From contig CM057228.1 in NCBI GenBank assembly GCA_029891385.1, forward strand, positions 25,882,809-25,946,808: 64,000 bases of DNA, in the 5' to 3' direction. Made by a program: the position numbers and the translations under genes. Position 1 is the first letter of the stretch, and every line of letters starts with the position of its first letter. Below are positions 11,761-23,401 of this stretch, one piece after another. The notes beneath the pieces were generated by a model. It saw only the letters and a program-made list of their open reading frames with translations, was not told the DNA's origin and made no database searches. Origin of the DNA: Erythroxylum novogranatense (Eukaryota > Streptophyta > Magnoliopsida > Malpighiales > Erythroxylaceae).

Positions 11761-13129
11761 TATAATCTTAACTTGGTTATGATTTGTATCATCATATTTA
11801 TCTATTCTTTTAGTTTGTAAATTTTGTTTCATTATTGGAATTTAATCCTGCTAGTCACAAGTAGCAAACCAATAGGTGTAGGACAAATTCCTTCTTTTAA
11901 ATATTCAATTGAGTTGTCTAATCATTATGGCAGGTTAAGTCCAGCAATTAGTAAACCAAAAAATAGACATATCCATAAATCATAGACTAGCCACTAACCT
12001 ATTAGATGTTTTTTCATATAGAAGTCGTCATTTTTATGTTTAAAGGACATTTTGTAAGGTACCAAACCCTCTATTTAACCCCACATCTTTTATCCCTAGG
12101 AGATCTTCCTCCACCAGTAGTTTTTTTTTCAAAGAACTCCATTTATTTTAGTGTGAATTCCAGGCAGGCCCAAGCCAAAGACATGGAAAAGGTATCTAGT
12201 AGCAGAACAAATTAAGACTCCCTTGTGAAAAACTTAATTCAATAAGGCATAAGAAAAGAAGACAAAAGGGAGAAAATAATAAAGAACCATAAAAAATGAT
12301 TGCTAGTTAACTATTTCTAATCTAATTACATAAGTAGAAAAGTAAGAATGATCAAGATTTTAGGCTTAGGCCAAGGTATAAGGAAGTATAATGACTTCTA
12401 CAAAATGTGTAATAAAATGAAATGTGAGATGCTGCCAAGTATTCATTATTAAGGATCAGGATGAGAGACTTAGCCTAGCATTGGATAAAACTTAGATTTG
12501 GCCTCACTCAATTTCTTGTGTGGTCAAATATTACACTACTTATTTGATAACTAACAAATGAATTGGCTAACAGAAACTTCAAACAAACAACCTTGTTCAG
12601 TCAATTGTTTATTGGGTGAGGATCTAAGAAAAGAGTAAAGAGAGAAGAGATAGGAAATATATTTACTATAAAAAAGGATAGCAGGTATCGTACTTCTAAA
12701 GCAAGCAACAAGAATTGCAACAAAAAAAACTTGAATTGCATATATACTCTAATGGTCAATAGTGAAAGAAATTGCTTTAGTACAATTGATATCTTTAGAA
12801 AAATATTTTTAATAGTCCTGTTCAGGATTTAATGAAACATCTTAGAGCGAGCAGGTTATTGACTTGTAGAGCTCCTAGTCTTATCAAACCAGTCACATCG
12901 TTCCTAAAAAAGAGGAACCAAGTCCTATGTCTAATTCCACTATTGTGCTTCCAATTTTTAAGCCAATGCCTGCTGCCATAAGATAGATTCGACTTCCAAA
13001 GAGACTCACTCACATAAATATGAGACAATGATGCTCAAATAATTAAAAAATTAGAAATGTGTGTAAAATACATCTAAATACTTCTTGATATTAAGACTAT
13101 TGAGAAAACACTTATTTATAGTATTTTAG
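11761..13129. other. unassigned stretch without genes
   Basis: AT-rich, with only short open frames and no recognisable domain. A somewhat gene-like 68-codon minus frame at 12822-13028 (Trp- and Arg-rich) could be a decayed transposon fragment, but nothing in it identifies a family. Confidence 0.45.
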
Positions 13130-14007
13130 GACCATTGGAGCCAAGAAATAGCAGTTATAATAACTATTTATAGAATTTTAGTCGACTAATATAGTATATC
13201 AGTCAATCAATAGATTGATGGGACACTAGTAGACCAATAAGCATATTGGTTGAGTAATATGGAACATTGATTGGCCAATACATCACCTATGTTACAATGA
13301 AATCATGGTACATAAAATTTAACAACTTTAACTTTAACCTATATTGGTTGACCACTAACCCATGTAGGTTAGCCACTCATTCCAAAATATGATTTTAAGA
13401 AATTTAAATGCTTAAAACCAATTTTTTTATTACTATTATAATTTAAGCAGTTACTAAAATGTTCTGAATGAGTGTTTAAAAGATCAAGAGGATTTTATAT
13501 TAAAATCAAAGCCTTAAATTCCTCTTGATAAACGTAAAAACTCATGCAATAAAGTAAAATAAAATGTTTATGTATTGTGAGATTTTTAGATCATCAAGAT
13601 GATTAAATAAGATTACAGTTAATATTACAAACTAAATAATGACCTTGGTAAGCCTTGATCTTCTTTTCTTATTGGTTTGATCTTCATTTTGATGATTGCG
13701 AACTTTAACTTCTCTTTATCATCTTCATAAGCTATCTTCTTGAGTTTATAACTTCAATTTGTTCTTATGGTACTTTTTCATCAAAATAATAAATTCATTA
13801 GTAGTAATTATATTTACTATCATCAAAACATTGATTAGAACCTCCTTTGGTTCAACAATCTCTTCCTTGTCTATGATGAAAAAAATTATGATATTAGAGA
13901 ATAATAATAAAATTTAACAAACAAACAACTGTTAATATAATAATTAGCTCCCCCTTAATTTATACATAAAACATAACATAATATCAAGAAAATAATTCAA
14001 CATGAAA
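13130..14007 (-). mobile_element. old Copia-like remnant, left arm
   Basis: Words of the type GTCGACTAAT, TTGGTTGAG and TTGACCACTAA are iterated at 13180-13370. At 13949, read on the minus strand, AATTAAGGGGGAGCTAAT resembles the AAGGGGGAGNA runs near the 3' end of plant Copia elements. The remnant is split by S1 and then by element B. Similar iterated TCGACCAA words reappear at 53310-53640, right of B. Assignment is tentative. Confidence 0.35.
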
Positions 14008-14559
14008 AAAGATGTTGGAACCCTACCCTGGTGAGTCATGTGCCTGACATCCTACGTGACATCTAGACGCGCATCCCACGAGGGAGGAATTCCCCACCAG
14101 GTCAAACCTCAAAATGAACTCATTTCACATACTTTCGAACAGGTCTTGAAAATTTCACCCTAATCTCCCTAAAAAAAATTGAAATTCTTAGGGCCCAAAT
14201 TGAAATCCGATTCCTAAGCTAAAATGAAATTTCATGCCTCTAGATTATTCAGAACTAAAAATCACCTCATTCGGATCTCTATAAATCGAGAAATCACCAA
14301 AGTACAGAAGCATGTTCAATATTTCCATCCAATTGTCTCACTCGATTTAATCTATAAATTTTAAATTAATACTAAGAGCTCTAGATTTTATGGAGAGGTA
14401 GGAAATTTTTTAGAAAACCAATGCTTTAAAAATAGAATAAATCGGAGGTTAAACGAAAGAGTTATAAGCAAAAGAGTGGGAGGAGGTTGGATTTGGAAAA
14501 AAGGAAAATCAGAAATTAAATAAAAAATAATAAATAAATAAAAATTATTTTCAGCGCTT

Positions 14560-14645
14560 GCAGGAAGTCAGGAAGCGCTCGCTCGCACCGTGAGCGTCTC
14601 GTTGGCGCGAGGCGAGCATGAGCATGCTCGCGCTCGCGAGTGCCT
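14560..14645 (-). repeat. GC-rich palindromic cassette of S1
   Basis: Iterated GCGCTCGC and GCGAGCATG words, including the palindrome GAGCATGCTC, in an AT-rich LTR. It is analogous to the patches in A, B, C, S4 and S5 but its sequence is unrelated to theirs. Confidence 0.65.
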
Positions 14646-14685
14646 TGGTTCTGGTCACACCAAAGCACATCTGAATTTCAAAAAT

Positions 14686-15138
14686 TCATAACTTTTTGCA
14701 AAGAATTCCAAAAATTGAAAATGTGGTATCAATAAAAGGCTAAAAGGAAATTCTACAACTTTCATGAAGGATTAAAAAACCAATTTGGCCCTCTAAGGAA
14801 GTCAAAAACTACTTCGAAGTGTCTGCCTAAAATAAAAATCATCCTACACAATAACAGAACTTCTTAAAATCATATCTTTCAACTCAATGGCCCAAAAATG
14901 TCATATTTTATATCAATGGAAAGATAGAAAGACAATCTACAACTTTTGTGAAAGGTGGAAAAACTAATTTGGTCTCTAAGGGAGGTAAAAACTCTTTCAA
15001 ACCTACTACCTATAAAAAGGCATTTCAAACAGTAACTGAATTTTTCCAAACCTTATATCTTCTTACTCCTAAGCCCAAAAATGACATATTATATATCAAT
15101 TTAAAGATCAAAACCTAACCTACAATCTTCAAGAAGAC
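14686..15138 (-). repeat. S1 array of ~85-bp modules at ~183-bp spacing
   Basis: Three degenerate copies start at about 14686, 14870 and 15053 on the plus strand. Each reads ATAACTTT-like, then CCAAAAAT, then TATCAATGGAAAGAT, then CTACAACTTTCATGAAGG. In LTR sense the module reads CTTCATGAAAGTTGTAG to AAAGTTATG. Confidence 0.75.
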
Positions 15139-15744
15139 CTTTTGGTTATATTCTAACTCTATGAGGGACAAAACTTCACTCAAAATTTCTACCAACTGAT
15201 TTCATTTTGACAGCACCTCCCCCAAACTTCAACTAGCCATTTTCTTCAAACATTCACACAAGTGACAGCACCTGCACTAAGACTTCAATCAACCACATTC
15301 ACCAACTCCCACGTCCAAACATAGCATACAATACTTCATTTTGAAGCTATGCAAATCCTCCATAATGCTCAAAAGGCTAATAGGGCTATTTCAAACCACA
15401 TCAATCAACTATTTACCTTTAAATGCAGCAAACACAAATCTATTATAAATGCCATTTACACACTATACAACATCACTTTTTGATCAAACATATGCAAAAT
15501 ACAATAAAATCCAAAAGTCTTTCATTAACATCATAATGTAAGATTTTACAGAGCTTTAGTGGACACTTTTAGCCCAAATACATCAAAGTTTCAAAAAGTC
15601 AATTTACAAAGAAAGATCACATGAATAGTGATTTGTGCTCCAAAGTGCATCTAAAACTTTTTTTCCAAAGAAAGCTTCAAAAGTAAAAAGAAATAGGAGT
15701 GATGCCTCGTCCCTGATGCGATCACTCATTTTCTCGCTCGTCTC

Positions 15745-16435
15745 CTGTGGATGGGAATGGAAGAGGGGGTATGAGCGCGACGGCTCGTAGATAACACATT
15801 AATAATTAAGAACAAGCAAAAACATTCTTTAATCATTTATTTTCAAAGCAAAATTTCACATTGATCAATCATAACACATATAATTCTCCAAAAATTTCAA
15901 CTTATAAAAAATATTGACGAATTCAACATAATACAAGTCAAATATCACATAAGCACATAGAAAGTGGTTGGGTGGATCCGAAACAAAACGTACTACACAT
16001 TTCCGCGAAGCGGTAATGTGTAGCCTTGAACTTATGGGAGTCCGTGAGGAGCTCCAATGCCACTAGCGGGCAGGCGGGAGAAGCCTATAAACAAACAAGT
16101 ACACTTGACTCTTAAGGGACCACCACAAATCCATAAAATTATGCATTTCACATGTTTCACACATATTTGCTAAAATAGTATCTTTCCAAAAGCAAAAAAA
16201 AAAAAAACAAAACATCACATTTTTCCGAAATCCCACTTCTCATTCTTTTTCACTTGTTAAACAACTTTGCAAATATTTCCACAATTTATTAACATATAAA
16301 AGACATATAATACAATTTCCAGCCATCCCAAAAAGTAATAAATGCAAAATTTGAAAGTTATTAGAAAGCATTAATTTGCATTTATGGCAAGAAACTTACT
16401 TAGCTTATTAACTCAATTATTAAAATGTCACCCAC
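15745..16435 (-). other. candidate LTR intron of S1
   Basis: In sense the donor is TTAAG|GTGGGTGACA at 16435, and the acceptor is a pyrimidine-poor but CCATCCACAG|GAG match ending at 15745. The length is 691 bp. Between them lies the hairpin at 15993-16023. Confidence 0.4.
15993..16023 (-). promoter_or_regulatory. long hairpin inside the S1 candidate intron
   Basis: The arms CTACACATT and AATGTGTAG pair over 9 bp. After one mismatch CCGC pairs with GCGG around a GAA loop. In element D the homologous stem reads CTGCACAT/ATGTGCAG, so a base pair has changed on both sides, which argues for a selected fold. Confidence 0.65.
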
Positions 16436-16946
16436 CTTAAATCCTTTTGCTTTAAGCTTAGTCAAGTGCCCTTTCCTCTAACTCCCCTTGCCTCTCTTGT
16501 CCTTCTTCAAAACACAAAAATCTCAACATTACAAGAGATATCAAAATTGGCAAATCTAAGGAAGTAAAAGCATGTAATAGATCCTACACAACTATACCCA
16601 TGCTTTTCCTAAACCGATAAAACCAAAACCCATTAAAATTTCCAAAAGAATTTTCCAAACACTTACTTTGAAACTCCACCCACGAAATTTGCTTCTTGCC
16701 TCTAATGGAAGATTAAACCTTCCTCTTCCTTTTTCCTTCTTATAGAACTCTCAAAGACTCTTTTCTAAAACAAGAAAAGATGAAACCCTAACCTCTTCTT
16801 CTCCTTTTCTTCTTCCCTTCTTTCAACCGAAGCTCTCTCTCCCTTTCTTTTCCTTGTAACTTTCGTAATCTCATTCCAAAAAGACTAAGCAAATCGTTTC
16901 CTTCCTTCCTTCTTTTAAAAGAATCCTAAAATGACCTAAATACCCC

Positions 16947-16954
16947 TCTTTATA
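16947..16954 (-). promoter_or_regulatory. TATA-like box of S1
   Basis: TATAAAGA on the minus strand, about 230 bp into the LTR. Downstream come a purine-rich sense leader and TTAGGGTTT (telo-box, plus-strand AAACCCTAA at 16783-16791), features common at plant transcription starts. Confidence 0.4.
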
Positions 16955-17185
16955 AGCCTTAACCTTTAAAAACCTAAATGATCTACCCAAATTGTCCTTA
17001 TAAAACCTCACTCTTTCTAATTTCACCAACCCCATACAAAACTCTAATTTAATCTTAATTCCATCAACCTAAGCAGTAAAACCTCAAATTTATTCTAACC
17101 AAAAGCAATCTATCAAACTCAACCTCTAAAATAAATTTAACACATGCTTTTTCAGTAAGAAAAGAATTCGAGGTCCAACAAAAGA

Positions 17186-18008
17186 GATATCAAATATCAA
17201 AGAAATTTCCATACATGTAGATAACATAAATTTACCCAACCATATCACATAAAATGCAAGAAATACAAAAATGATAAAACAATTAATTGTCTTAAATTTC
17301 ATCACTCCCTTATATTTAATATCATTACTCTTTCTCCTCTTTTTGAATCATCAAAAGAGATCAATTACCCAAAATACATAATATAAAGTATCATGCATTA
17401 ACCTAACTTCGTTAAAAAACCAAAGCAAATTTAATTAGAATTTGTAAACTTATTCAAGAAAAAAGTTATTGAATATTAAAAGCTTCAAAGTAATTTCTTA
17501 AAAGTCAATTTTAAAAGAAACATAGATTTGAAAAAAATTCAATTTTAGTATTGTGCCTAAGTTAAAAAATCCAAGTAAAGCAAAAGGGACAAGTTTTGGC
17601 AAGGCTAAGGGTTGGAATTATAACAAATATAAGCATAATTACAATATCTAACTACCAATAAAATGTATAATTTTGAAAACTACAAAATTTTAGAATATAA
17701 AATATAAAAAGTGCAAAATACCAAATTGAACAAAATTAAAGATATATCAATATAATTGAGAGGAAACAACCTTGACTCATTTTACAAATTTACTAGGAAA
17801 GCATCAATTTGAAAAGACAACTCTTAATAAAAAAAATTCAAAATCCCTAAATTTGAAATATAAGAATGAAAAGTTTTCAATTTGATGCAATCTAACAAGA
17901 TTTTTATGAAATAGAGGATGAAGTTTTTCCAAAGAAAAATGCGAATTGTTTAGGTTTTTAGAAGATATAAACAATCAAGATAAAAAAAGAAGAAAATTGG
18001 AGGAAAAA
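17186..18008 (-). mobile_element. old Copia-like remnant between S1 and element B
   Basis: AT-rich and without a gene. On the minus strand 17322-17360 reads TTTTGATGATTCAAAAAGAG then GAGAAAGAG, close to the TTTGATGATNNCAAAAAGGGGGAGAA signature before the 3' LTR of plant Copia elements. It is read as the same old element as 13130-14007. Confidence 0.35.
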
Positions 18009-18417
18009 TGTTAGGGACCCCGCCCGTGCGAGTCATATGCCCGACATCCTACTTGACATCTAGACACACATCTCACAACGGTGGCGTGCCCACACCAGTC
18101 AAACATAAAAAATGAACTCATTTCACTTACTTCCGAATAGATTTTGGGAAACTATAAACTGGAATTTCAAAATGACTTCTTCTGAACATTTGTTCCCCAT
18201 TGTCTTAAGTTTCTAATGACACCAAAATTGTTCAATTTGGAGCAAAAATCTAAAAGTTATAGCCCAAACATTTTTGGATTGTTTTTAGAATAAACCAACA
18301 CACAATTCTCAACTTCCGTCCTGAAATTGAAAGTCTTATAGACTAAATTAAAATTCGATTCCTTCAGATAATTTGTGGCTCTATGTTTCTAGTTTATTTA
18401 GGGGGAAGAGGGGGAAC

Positions 18418-18505
18418 CTGCGGGTCGTGATCGTGCTCCTTTCGCGATTGCGACTTTTTGCTCATCACCGCAAAGTCGTTGCGATCGTGACTTTCTCCTC
18501 CTACT
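18418..18505 (-). repeat. GC-rich cassette of element B LTR
   Basis: Iterated GTCGTGATCGTG, TCGCGATTGCGACT and GTTGCGATCGTGACT words. The 5' LTR copy at 34935-35025 is better preserved (AGTCGTTGTGATCGCGACT). It is the family-specific counterpart of the patches in the other LTRs. Confidence 0.6.
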
Positions 18506-18533
18506 TTTCTTCTTCCAACATCCTAACTTATAA

Positions 18534-18806
18534 ATTCTATAACTTTTTATCTAGAACTCCAAAGTTTGCAAACTTTATATCAATAGAAAGATAAATGAAA
18601 AATATACAACTTCTATTAAGAACTTAAAAACAATATCTGCCTCTATAATGGTCAAACTTTCAAAATAAAATAGCTGTCCCGAAAGTCCATCCTATGCAAC
18701 ATCACCAACTTCAAATAATCATATCTTTCAATTCCAAAGTCCAAAAATTTCATACTATATATCATTGGAAAGCTGGGAAAATAATCTACAACTTTTAAGA
18801 AGATAA
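18534..18806 (-). repeat. two ~85-bp modules, 183 bp apart, element B 3' LTR
   Basis: Copies start at about 18534 and 18717 on the plus strand, with the core TATATCAATAGAAAGATAAA or TATATCATTGGAAAGC followed by ACAACTT. The orientation relative to LTR sense is the same as in S1-S5 and D. Confidence 0.7.
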
Positions 18807-19158
18807 CTTCATCCAATTTAGCCTAAATCAATACAGTATTCCCCTCAAAGCCAGAATACAAAATCTCACTCTTATGGAAATCTTGAAAAATGCAATGAAC
18901 AAATTTGACATATCATCGGAAAAACACAAACATACTTCATTAACATCAAAATATAAGAGTTTTTACACAGTTTTAGTGGGCATTTTCAGCCACAATACAT
19001 CAATATCTCAAAATTCCAAATTACAAAAAGATACATGAACAATAATTTGCTCAAAATTCAACTAAAGCGTTGTGGTTACAAATCTAGCTTAAAACACAAA
19101 AAGGTGCAAATTTTGGAGTGTGCCTCGTTCCTCATTCACTCGGTCTCTTGCTTGTCAC

Positions 19159-19867
19159 CTGGAGATGGGAAGGAATGAGGGGTGAGCTTAAAGCTCATGG
19201 GTAACAATTTTATAACCAGTAATAAGCAAAACCATTGAAACATTTATTTCCATTGTAGCAAAAATTCACAATTGAATCACCAAACATATATTTCTCAAAA
19301 TTTCAACCAAATTCTCAATAATGCAGACCAGGTATGCATCAATCTTGTCAACATATCATGAGCACATAAACACATCTAAATGATTTGGAAGGTCTATAAA
19401 CAAAACGAACTAACACATTTTCATGAAATGAGCCTGTGTAGTCATGAACAGAACGAACTAACACAATCCCACATAGTGGCTTGTGTAGTCGTAAACATGA
19501 TGAAGTTTATGAAGGAGCTTCATGCCACTAGCGGGCAGGCAGAAAAAGTCTTTAGTCGAAGTGTAATTGACATACAAAATGGACCAAACCAAACCCACAT
19601 AACATGTATTTCATAATTTGTAAACTTGTTGCCTAAAATGGCACATTTTCAAAACTTGATTTTTCAAAGTTAGCATCTTTTCAAAATCACTTGCACAATC
19701 TTTTCATAATTCATCAACCTAATATGCTCATACCAAACACATAACACATTCTCAAAGCATTCAAAATAGTCATAAAGTACGTTCATAAAATAGTTGAAAT
19801 CATTTATTTCCATCATTCAAAAGAAAATGTTAATGGCCTATTACTTAATTATAAAACAGTAACCCAC
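19159..19867 (-). other. candidate LTR intron, element B 3' LTR
   Basis: The sense donor is TTTCAAG|GTGGGTTACT at 19867, and the acceptor is TTCCCATCTCCAG|GTGACAAG ending at 19159. The length is 709 bp. Two stem-loops with CTAACACA/TGTGTAG arms lie inside, near 19408-19440 and 19457-19490. Confidence 0.45.
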
Positions 19868-20620
19868 CTTGAAATCCTTGCTTAGGAATTGGCTTAAGGA
19901 TGTCCTTCCTCTTGCCCCCCTTGCCTCTCTTGATCCCCTCCTTGATTTCCTTCATAAATGACAAAATTCCCATTCAATAGGAATCCAAATTAAGAACCCA
20001 TAAAGCACATTCACTAAAATTGACTCTAGATTGCTTAAACCCATGTATTTCCTAAACTTCATGAACCAAAGCCCCTTCCATATACCCAAGTATAAAAATC
20101 AAACTTACCTTGAATCTTCACCAATTTATGAGATTATTGGCTCTAAAGAAAGCTCCTCCCTTCCTCTTTCTTTTTCCCTTCCTGAACGACCTCAAATTCT
20201 CTCTTGAAGACTAAGAAAAAATGAAACATAGCCCAAAACTCTATTCTTTTCTCAACTTCACCGAAACCTCTCTTTCTCACTTTTGATTTTCGTATTTCAC
20301 TTCTTCCTTCACCTATTCCACGTTTTTTGTCTTCTCAAGCAGCAAACAACAACTTTCTTTTGCCATTTTACTCTTAATGAATGAGAAAAGTCCACCTTGC
20401 CCTTCCTTTAATGCCTTAGTGCTTTTAACCTTAAGTAAATTTCCTAAAATACCCCTTTATGCATGTATTTACCACTTTTACTTCAACTAACCCATGAAAT
20501 AAATTCCACTAACTTAGACATAAATAAATAAAAACAATACTCCAAAAAACAATTCATCTATCCAAACCTCAAAAATTATCTAAATCATGCTTAACTAAAA
20601 AAAACATTCGGGGGCCAACA

Positions 20621-20636
20621 TTTCTCTCCCTCTTAA
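20621..20636 (-). other. polypurine tract of element B
   Basis: On the minus strand AAGAGGGAGAGAAA precedes the LTR start TGTTGGCCCCCG. Upstream is the pol tail reading AAGGACAAAATTCTTTTA, the usual Tekay-type ending. Confidence 0.85.
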
Positions 20637-20639
20637 AAG

Positions 20640-20825
20640 AATTTTGTCCTTGAAGTTCTTACCTGAGTTATTGAAGAGGTATGGATACTTCTACTTCATG
20701 GCTTCAAAGGGCTCCCAAGTGGCCTCTTCTACATAATGGTGTCTCCACAAGACTTTTACTAGTTGAACTGTCTTGTTCCTGAAGACCTTTTCCTTAGTAT
20801 CCAAGATCTCCACTGGAGTCTCCTC
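20640..20825 (-). pseudogene. pol: chromodomain at the C terminus of element B pol (broken)
   Basis: The minus frame reads PVEILDTKEKVFRNKTVQ and then VLWRHHYVEEATWEPFEAM. This is the chromodomain block that ends Tekay-type chromovirus integrases, with the aromatic and W-E positions kept (VLWRHH, ATWEPFE). In active relatives this domain is thought to steer integration to marked chromatin. A stop (TAA) separates it from the integrase tail at about 20826, where relatives continue, and a further TAG follows FEAMK near 20692. So at least two nonsense changes lie here. The domain type is the main reason to place element B among chromoviruses. Confidence 0.85.
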
Positions 20826-21332
20826 TTAAGTTAAATCATCTCTCAACTGAATCTCAGCAATCTGAATAATGTGAGAGGGATCTGATCTATATCTCCTCAA
20901 AACATGAAAGACATCATGAATCTGTGATAATTTCGGTGGCAATGCCAACCTATAGGCTAATGGTCCAATCCTCTCAAAAATTTCATAAGGACCCACATAT
21001 CTTGGGCTCAACTTGCCCTTCTTGCCAAATCTCATGACTCCTTTCTAAGGAGATGTCTTAAGGAAGACTTTTTCACTTACTTTATACTCCATTTCCTTCC
21101 GGTGTGCATCAGTATAGCTTTTCATTCTATCCTGAACCATTTTAAGCCTTTGCTTAACTAACTTGACCTTGTCAACTATCATCTGAATTAGCTCTGTTCC
21201 TATAAGTTTTCTTTCTCCTTCTTCATCCCAGTATATCGGAGTTCTACATCTTCTCCCATAAAGTGCTTCATAAGGAGCCATCTGAATGCTTGAATGGTAC
21301 GAATTATTATAAGCAAATTCAACCAATGACAA
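20826..21332 (-). pseudogene. pol: integrase C-terminal part, element B (frameshifted)
   Basis: Two open pieces belong to one region. 21332-21045 carries FAYNNSYHSSIQMAPYEALY and GRRCRTPIYWDE, the conserved stretch after the catalytic core of Ty3/gypsy integrases. 21035-20826 carries RYVGPYEIFERIG, the GPY/F motif, then a block ending HDVFHVLRRYRSD, where relatives have HDVFHVSMLRKY. The loss of residues in this last block and the break around 21036-21044 show frame damage. The region lies directly before the chromodomain, as expected for chromoviruses. Confidence 0.9.
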
Positions 21333-21392
21333 ATGCTCGTCTCAATCTCCTTTGAAATCTATTACACATGTCCTGAGCATTCCCTCAAGGGT

Positions 21393-21737
21393 CTAAATGG
21401 TCCTCTCAGATTGACCATCTTTCTGAGGGTGAAAAGCAGTACTAAAACTCAACTTGGTTCCCATAGTCTTTTGTAAGCTTCCCCAAAATCTCGAAGTAAA
21501 CCGAGGATCTCTGTCAGAAACTATAGAGTCGGGAATTCCATGTAGCCTCACAATCTCATCAATATACTTCTTTGCTAGCATATGTAGAGAATCAGTTTGT
21601 TTAATTGTTAAAAAATGGGTTGACTTTGTCAAACGATCAACAATAACCCATATGGCATCATGCTTCCTATTGGTCTTGCGCAAACCCATCAGAAAATCCA
21701 TAGTGACCCTTTTCCACTTCCACTCAAGGATGGACAA
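21393..21737 (-). pseudogene. pol: integrase catalytic core, element B
   Basis: The open piece begins in the WKWKRVTMDFL block and contains the DDE signature of retroviral-type integrases. The first D is in MDFLMGL, the second is in IVSDRDPRFTSRFW, and E is in the DGQSERTI block at its end. The core would insert the cDNA into chromosomal DNA. The catalytic residues are retained, but the frame is cut off from the zinc-binding part upstream (stop near 21780) and from 21332 downstream, so no complete enzyme can be made. Length and spacing of the three residues look normal for the family. Confidence 0.92.
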
Positions 21738-21779
21738 TGGCCTTAACTTGCCTGAAGGTGCCTGGTGTTCAGCCTTGAC

Positions 21780-22100
21780 TTACTGACACACTAGACACTT
21801 ACTTGCATATTCTACTATATCCTTCTTCATGTCTTTCCACCAGAAATGCTCTTTCAGATCCCTATACATCCTGGTGCTACTTGGGTGCATGGCATAAGGC
21901 GTATTGTATGTCTCATCAAGTATTTCATCTTTGACCTCCTTGACATTTGGAATACAAAGCCTGTTCCCTACAACCATAAGTCCATCTTCCCTCATTACCA
22001 CTTCAGATTTCTTACCATTCTGAATTTCTTCTCGGAGCTTACTCATTTCTGCATCTTGTGCTTGTAAATCCCTAACCTTCTCTCTGAGTATCGGTCTCAC
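21780..22100 (-). pseudogene. pol: integrase zinc-binding N-terminal region, element B
   Basis: The frame contains an H-H-C-C zinc-binding arrangement: H in MHPSSTRMYRDL, H in KEHFWW, and CLVC at the end. This is the N-terminal domain of Ty3/gypsy integrases. Upstream it reads RLCIPNVKEVKDEILDETYN, matching the linker that follows RNase H in the family. It ends at a stop just after CLVCQ, where active relatives run on into the catalytic core. Confidence 0.9.
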
Positions 22101-22646
22101 TCTGAAGGTACCAACAATACAATCAGGTTCCTCCTATTTCAAACTTATCCTAAGCTTAGCCATATCTTCCAATAACGACAGATAAATTGCCTGAACATGG
22201 GCTATTGATGATTTCCTACTCAAAGCATCCGCTACGACATTTGCGTTACCTGGATGGTACTCAATCAACAAGTCATAATCCTTAAGCAACTCAATCCACC
22301 TTCTCTATCTCAAATTCAACTCTTTCTAACTTAGTAAGTATTTGAGACTTTTATGGTCAAAAGAGATCCTTGTCTGAACCCCATACAAATAATGTCTCCA
22401 AATCTTTAAGGCAAAAATCAATGCTGCCAATTCCAAATTATGGGTCGAATAATTTAACTCATAAGGTTTTAGCTACCGCGAGGCATATGCTATTACCTTG
22501 TCCCCTTGCATCAATACACAACCCAAACTCTTTCTTGAAACATCACTATACACTGTATAGCCCTCATCTCCCATAGGCAAAGTCAGAATTGGAGCACTTT
22601 TCAATTTGTGCTTAAGCTCCTCGAAGCTCTTTTGGCATTCATCACT
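22101..22646 (-). pseudogene. pol: RNase H region, element B (multiple breaks)
   Basis: No long open frame survives, but diagnostic pieces can be read on the minus strand. GCVLMQGDKVIAYASR lies at about 22480-22527, and [17 protein letters not shown] at about 22214-22264. These are the start and end blocks of Ty3/gypsy RNase H. The D of VVADALSR corresponds to a catalytic position. The enzyme would remove RNA from the RNA-DNA hybrid during reverse transcription. Position between RT and integrase and the order of the blocks are as expected. Several stops and frameshifts in between rule out function. Confidence 0.85.
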
Positions 22647-23401
22647 TCAGATAAACTTATGATTTTTCCTCAATAACCTAGTTAGTAGAGCAGCAATCAT
22701 AGAGAATCCCTCCACAAACCTCCTATAGTAACCTGCCAGACCTAGAAAACTCCTCACTTCTGTCACTATCTTGGGTGCATGCCACTTCACCACTGCTTCA
22801 ATTTTCTTTGGATTAACATGTACCCCATTCTTAGAAATTACATGTCTAAGGAATACCACCTCGTGGAGTCAAAATTTACATGAGCTGAATTTGGCATAAA
22901 GTTTCCTCTCCCTCAGTGTCTGCAGTACTATCCTGAGATATTCTTCATATTCTCCTTCACTATTGGAATACACCAGAATGCATCTATAAATATTATGACA
23001 AATTGATCCAGATACTCCTTGAAGACCCTATTCATAAGATTCATGAATGCAGCTGGAGCATTGGTCAAACTAAAAGGCATGACTAGGAACTTGTAATGCC
23101 CATAACGAGTCTTAAAGGCTGTCTTGCTTACATCAGACTCTATGATTCTGAGTTGATGATAGCCTGACCTGAGATCAATCTTGGAAAAGACCAGCTGGTC
23201 AGACAGATCATCAATTCGGGGCATAGGATACTTGTTCTTAATAGTCACCTTGTTAAGTCTTCAGTAGTCAATACACATCTGCCATGTTCTATCCTTCTTC
23301 TTAGCAAATAGAACAGGTGCTCCCTGAAGTGATGAACTCAGCCTTATATACCCCATTCTCTAACAGCTCCTCCAATTGTTCCTTAAACTCCTTCAGCTTA
23401 G
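22647..23401 (-). pseudogene. pol: reverse transcriptase, element B (frameshifted)
   Basis: The best piece (23248-22928) starts in [11 protein letters not shown] and contains [15 protein letters not shown] and [20 protein letters not shown], the palm and finger blocks of Ty3/gypsy RT. The catalytic FIDD motif is damaged near 22980. The frame reads FIDA and then shifts, consistent with a 1-bp loss. The connection region (22859-22647) carries [15 protein letters not shown] and [15 protein letters not shown]. The N-terminal part (23249-23401) survives only as pieces such as LAKLKEFKEQLEELLENG with a later frameshift and stop. Confidence 0.92.

Larger units (their letters stand above)
14013..17180 (-). 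mobile_element. solo LTR S1 (3168 bp)
   Basis: The TSD AAAGA lies at 14008-14012 and 17181-17185. On the minus strand it starts TGTTGGACCTCGAATTC and ends in GGGTTCCAACA, the same terminal style as element B's LTR (TGTTGGCCCCCGAATG). There is no internal region or second LTR, so it is a solo LTR left by LTR-LTR recombination. In sense order it holds a TATA-like box near 16950, a CT-rich plus-strand (purine-rich sense) leader with a telo-box near 16783, a donor match at 16435, an acceptor match at 15745, three copies of a 183-bp-spaced module and a GC-rich palindromic cassette. Confidence 0.9.
18009..20620 (-). repeat. element B 3' LTR (2612 bp)
   Basis: It matches the pieces of 33810-53287 around the nested inserts. 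It lacks the 448-bp tandem duplication of the 5' LTR. It also lacks about 265 bp between GTTTATTTAGGG and GGGGGAAC (near 18400), apparently lost between G runs. It holds module copies near 18534 and 18717 (183 bp apart), a cassette of TCGCGATCGTG-like words at 18418-18505, and a candidate intron. Confidence 0.92.
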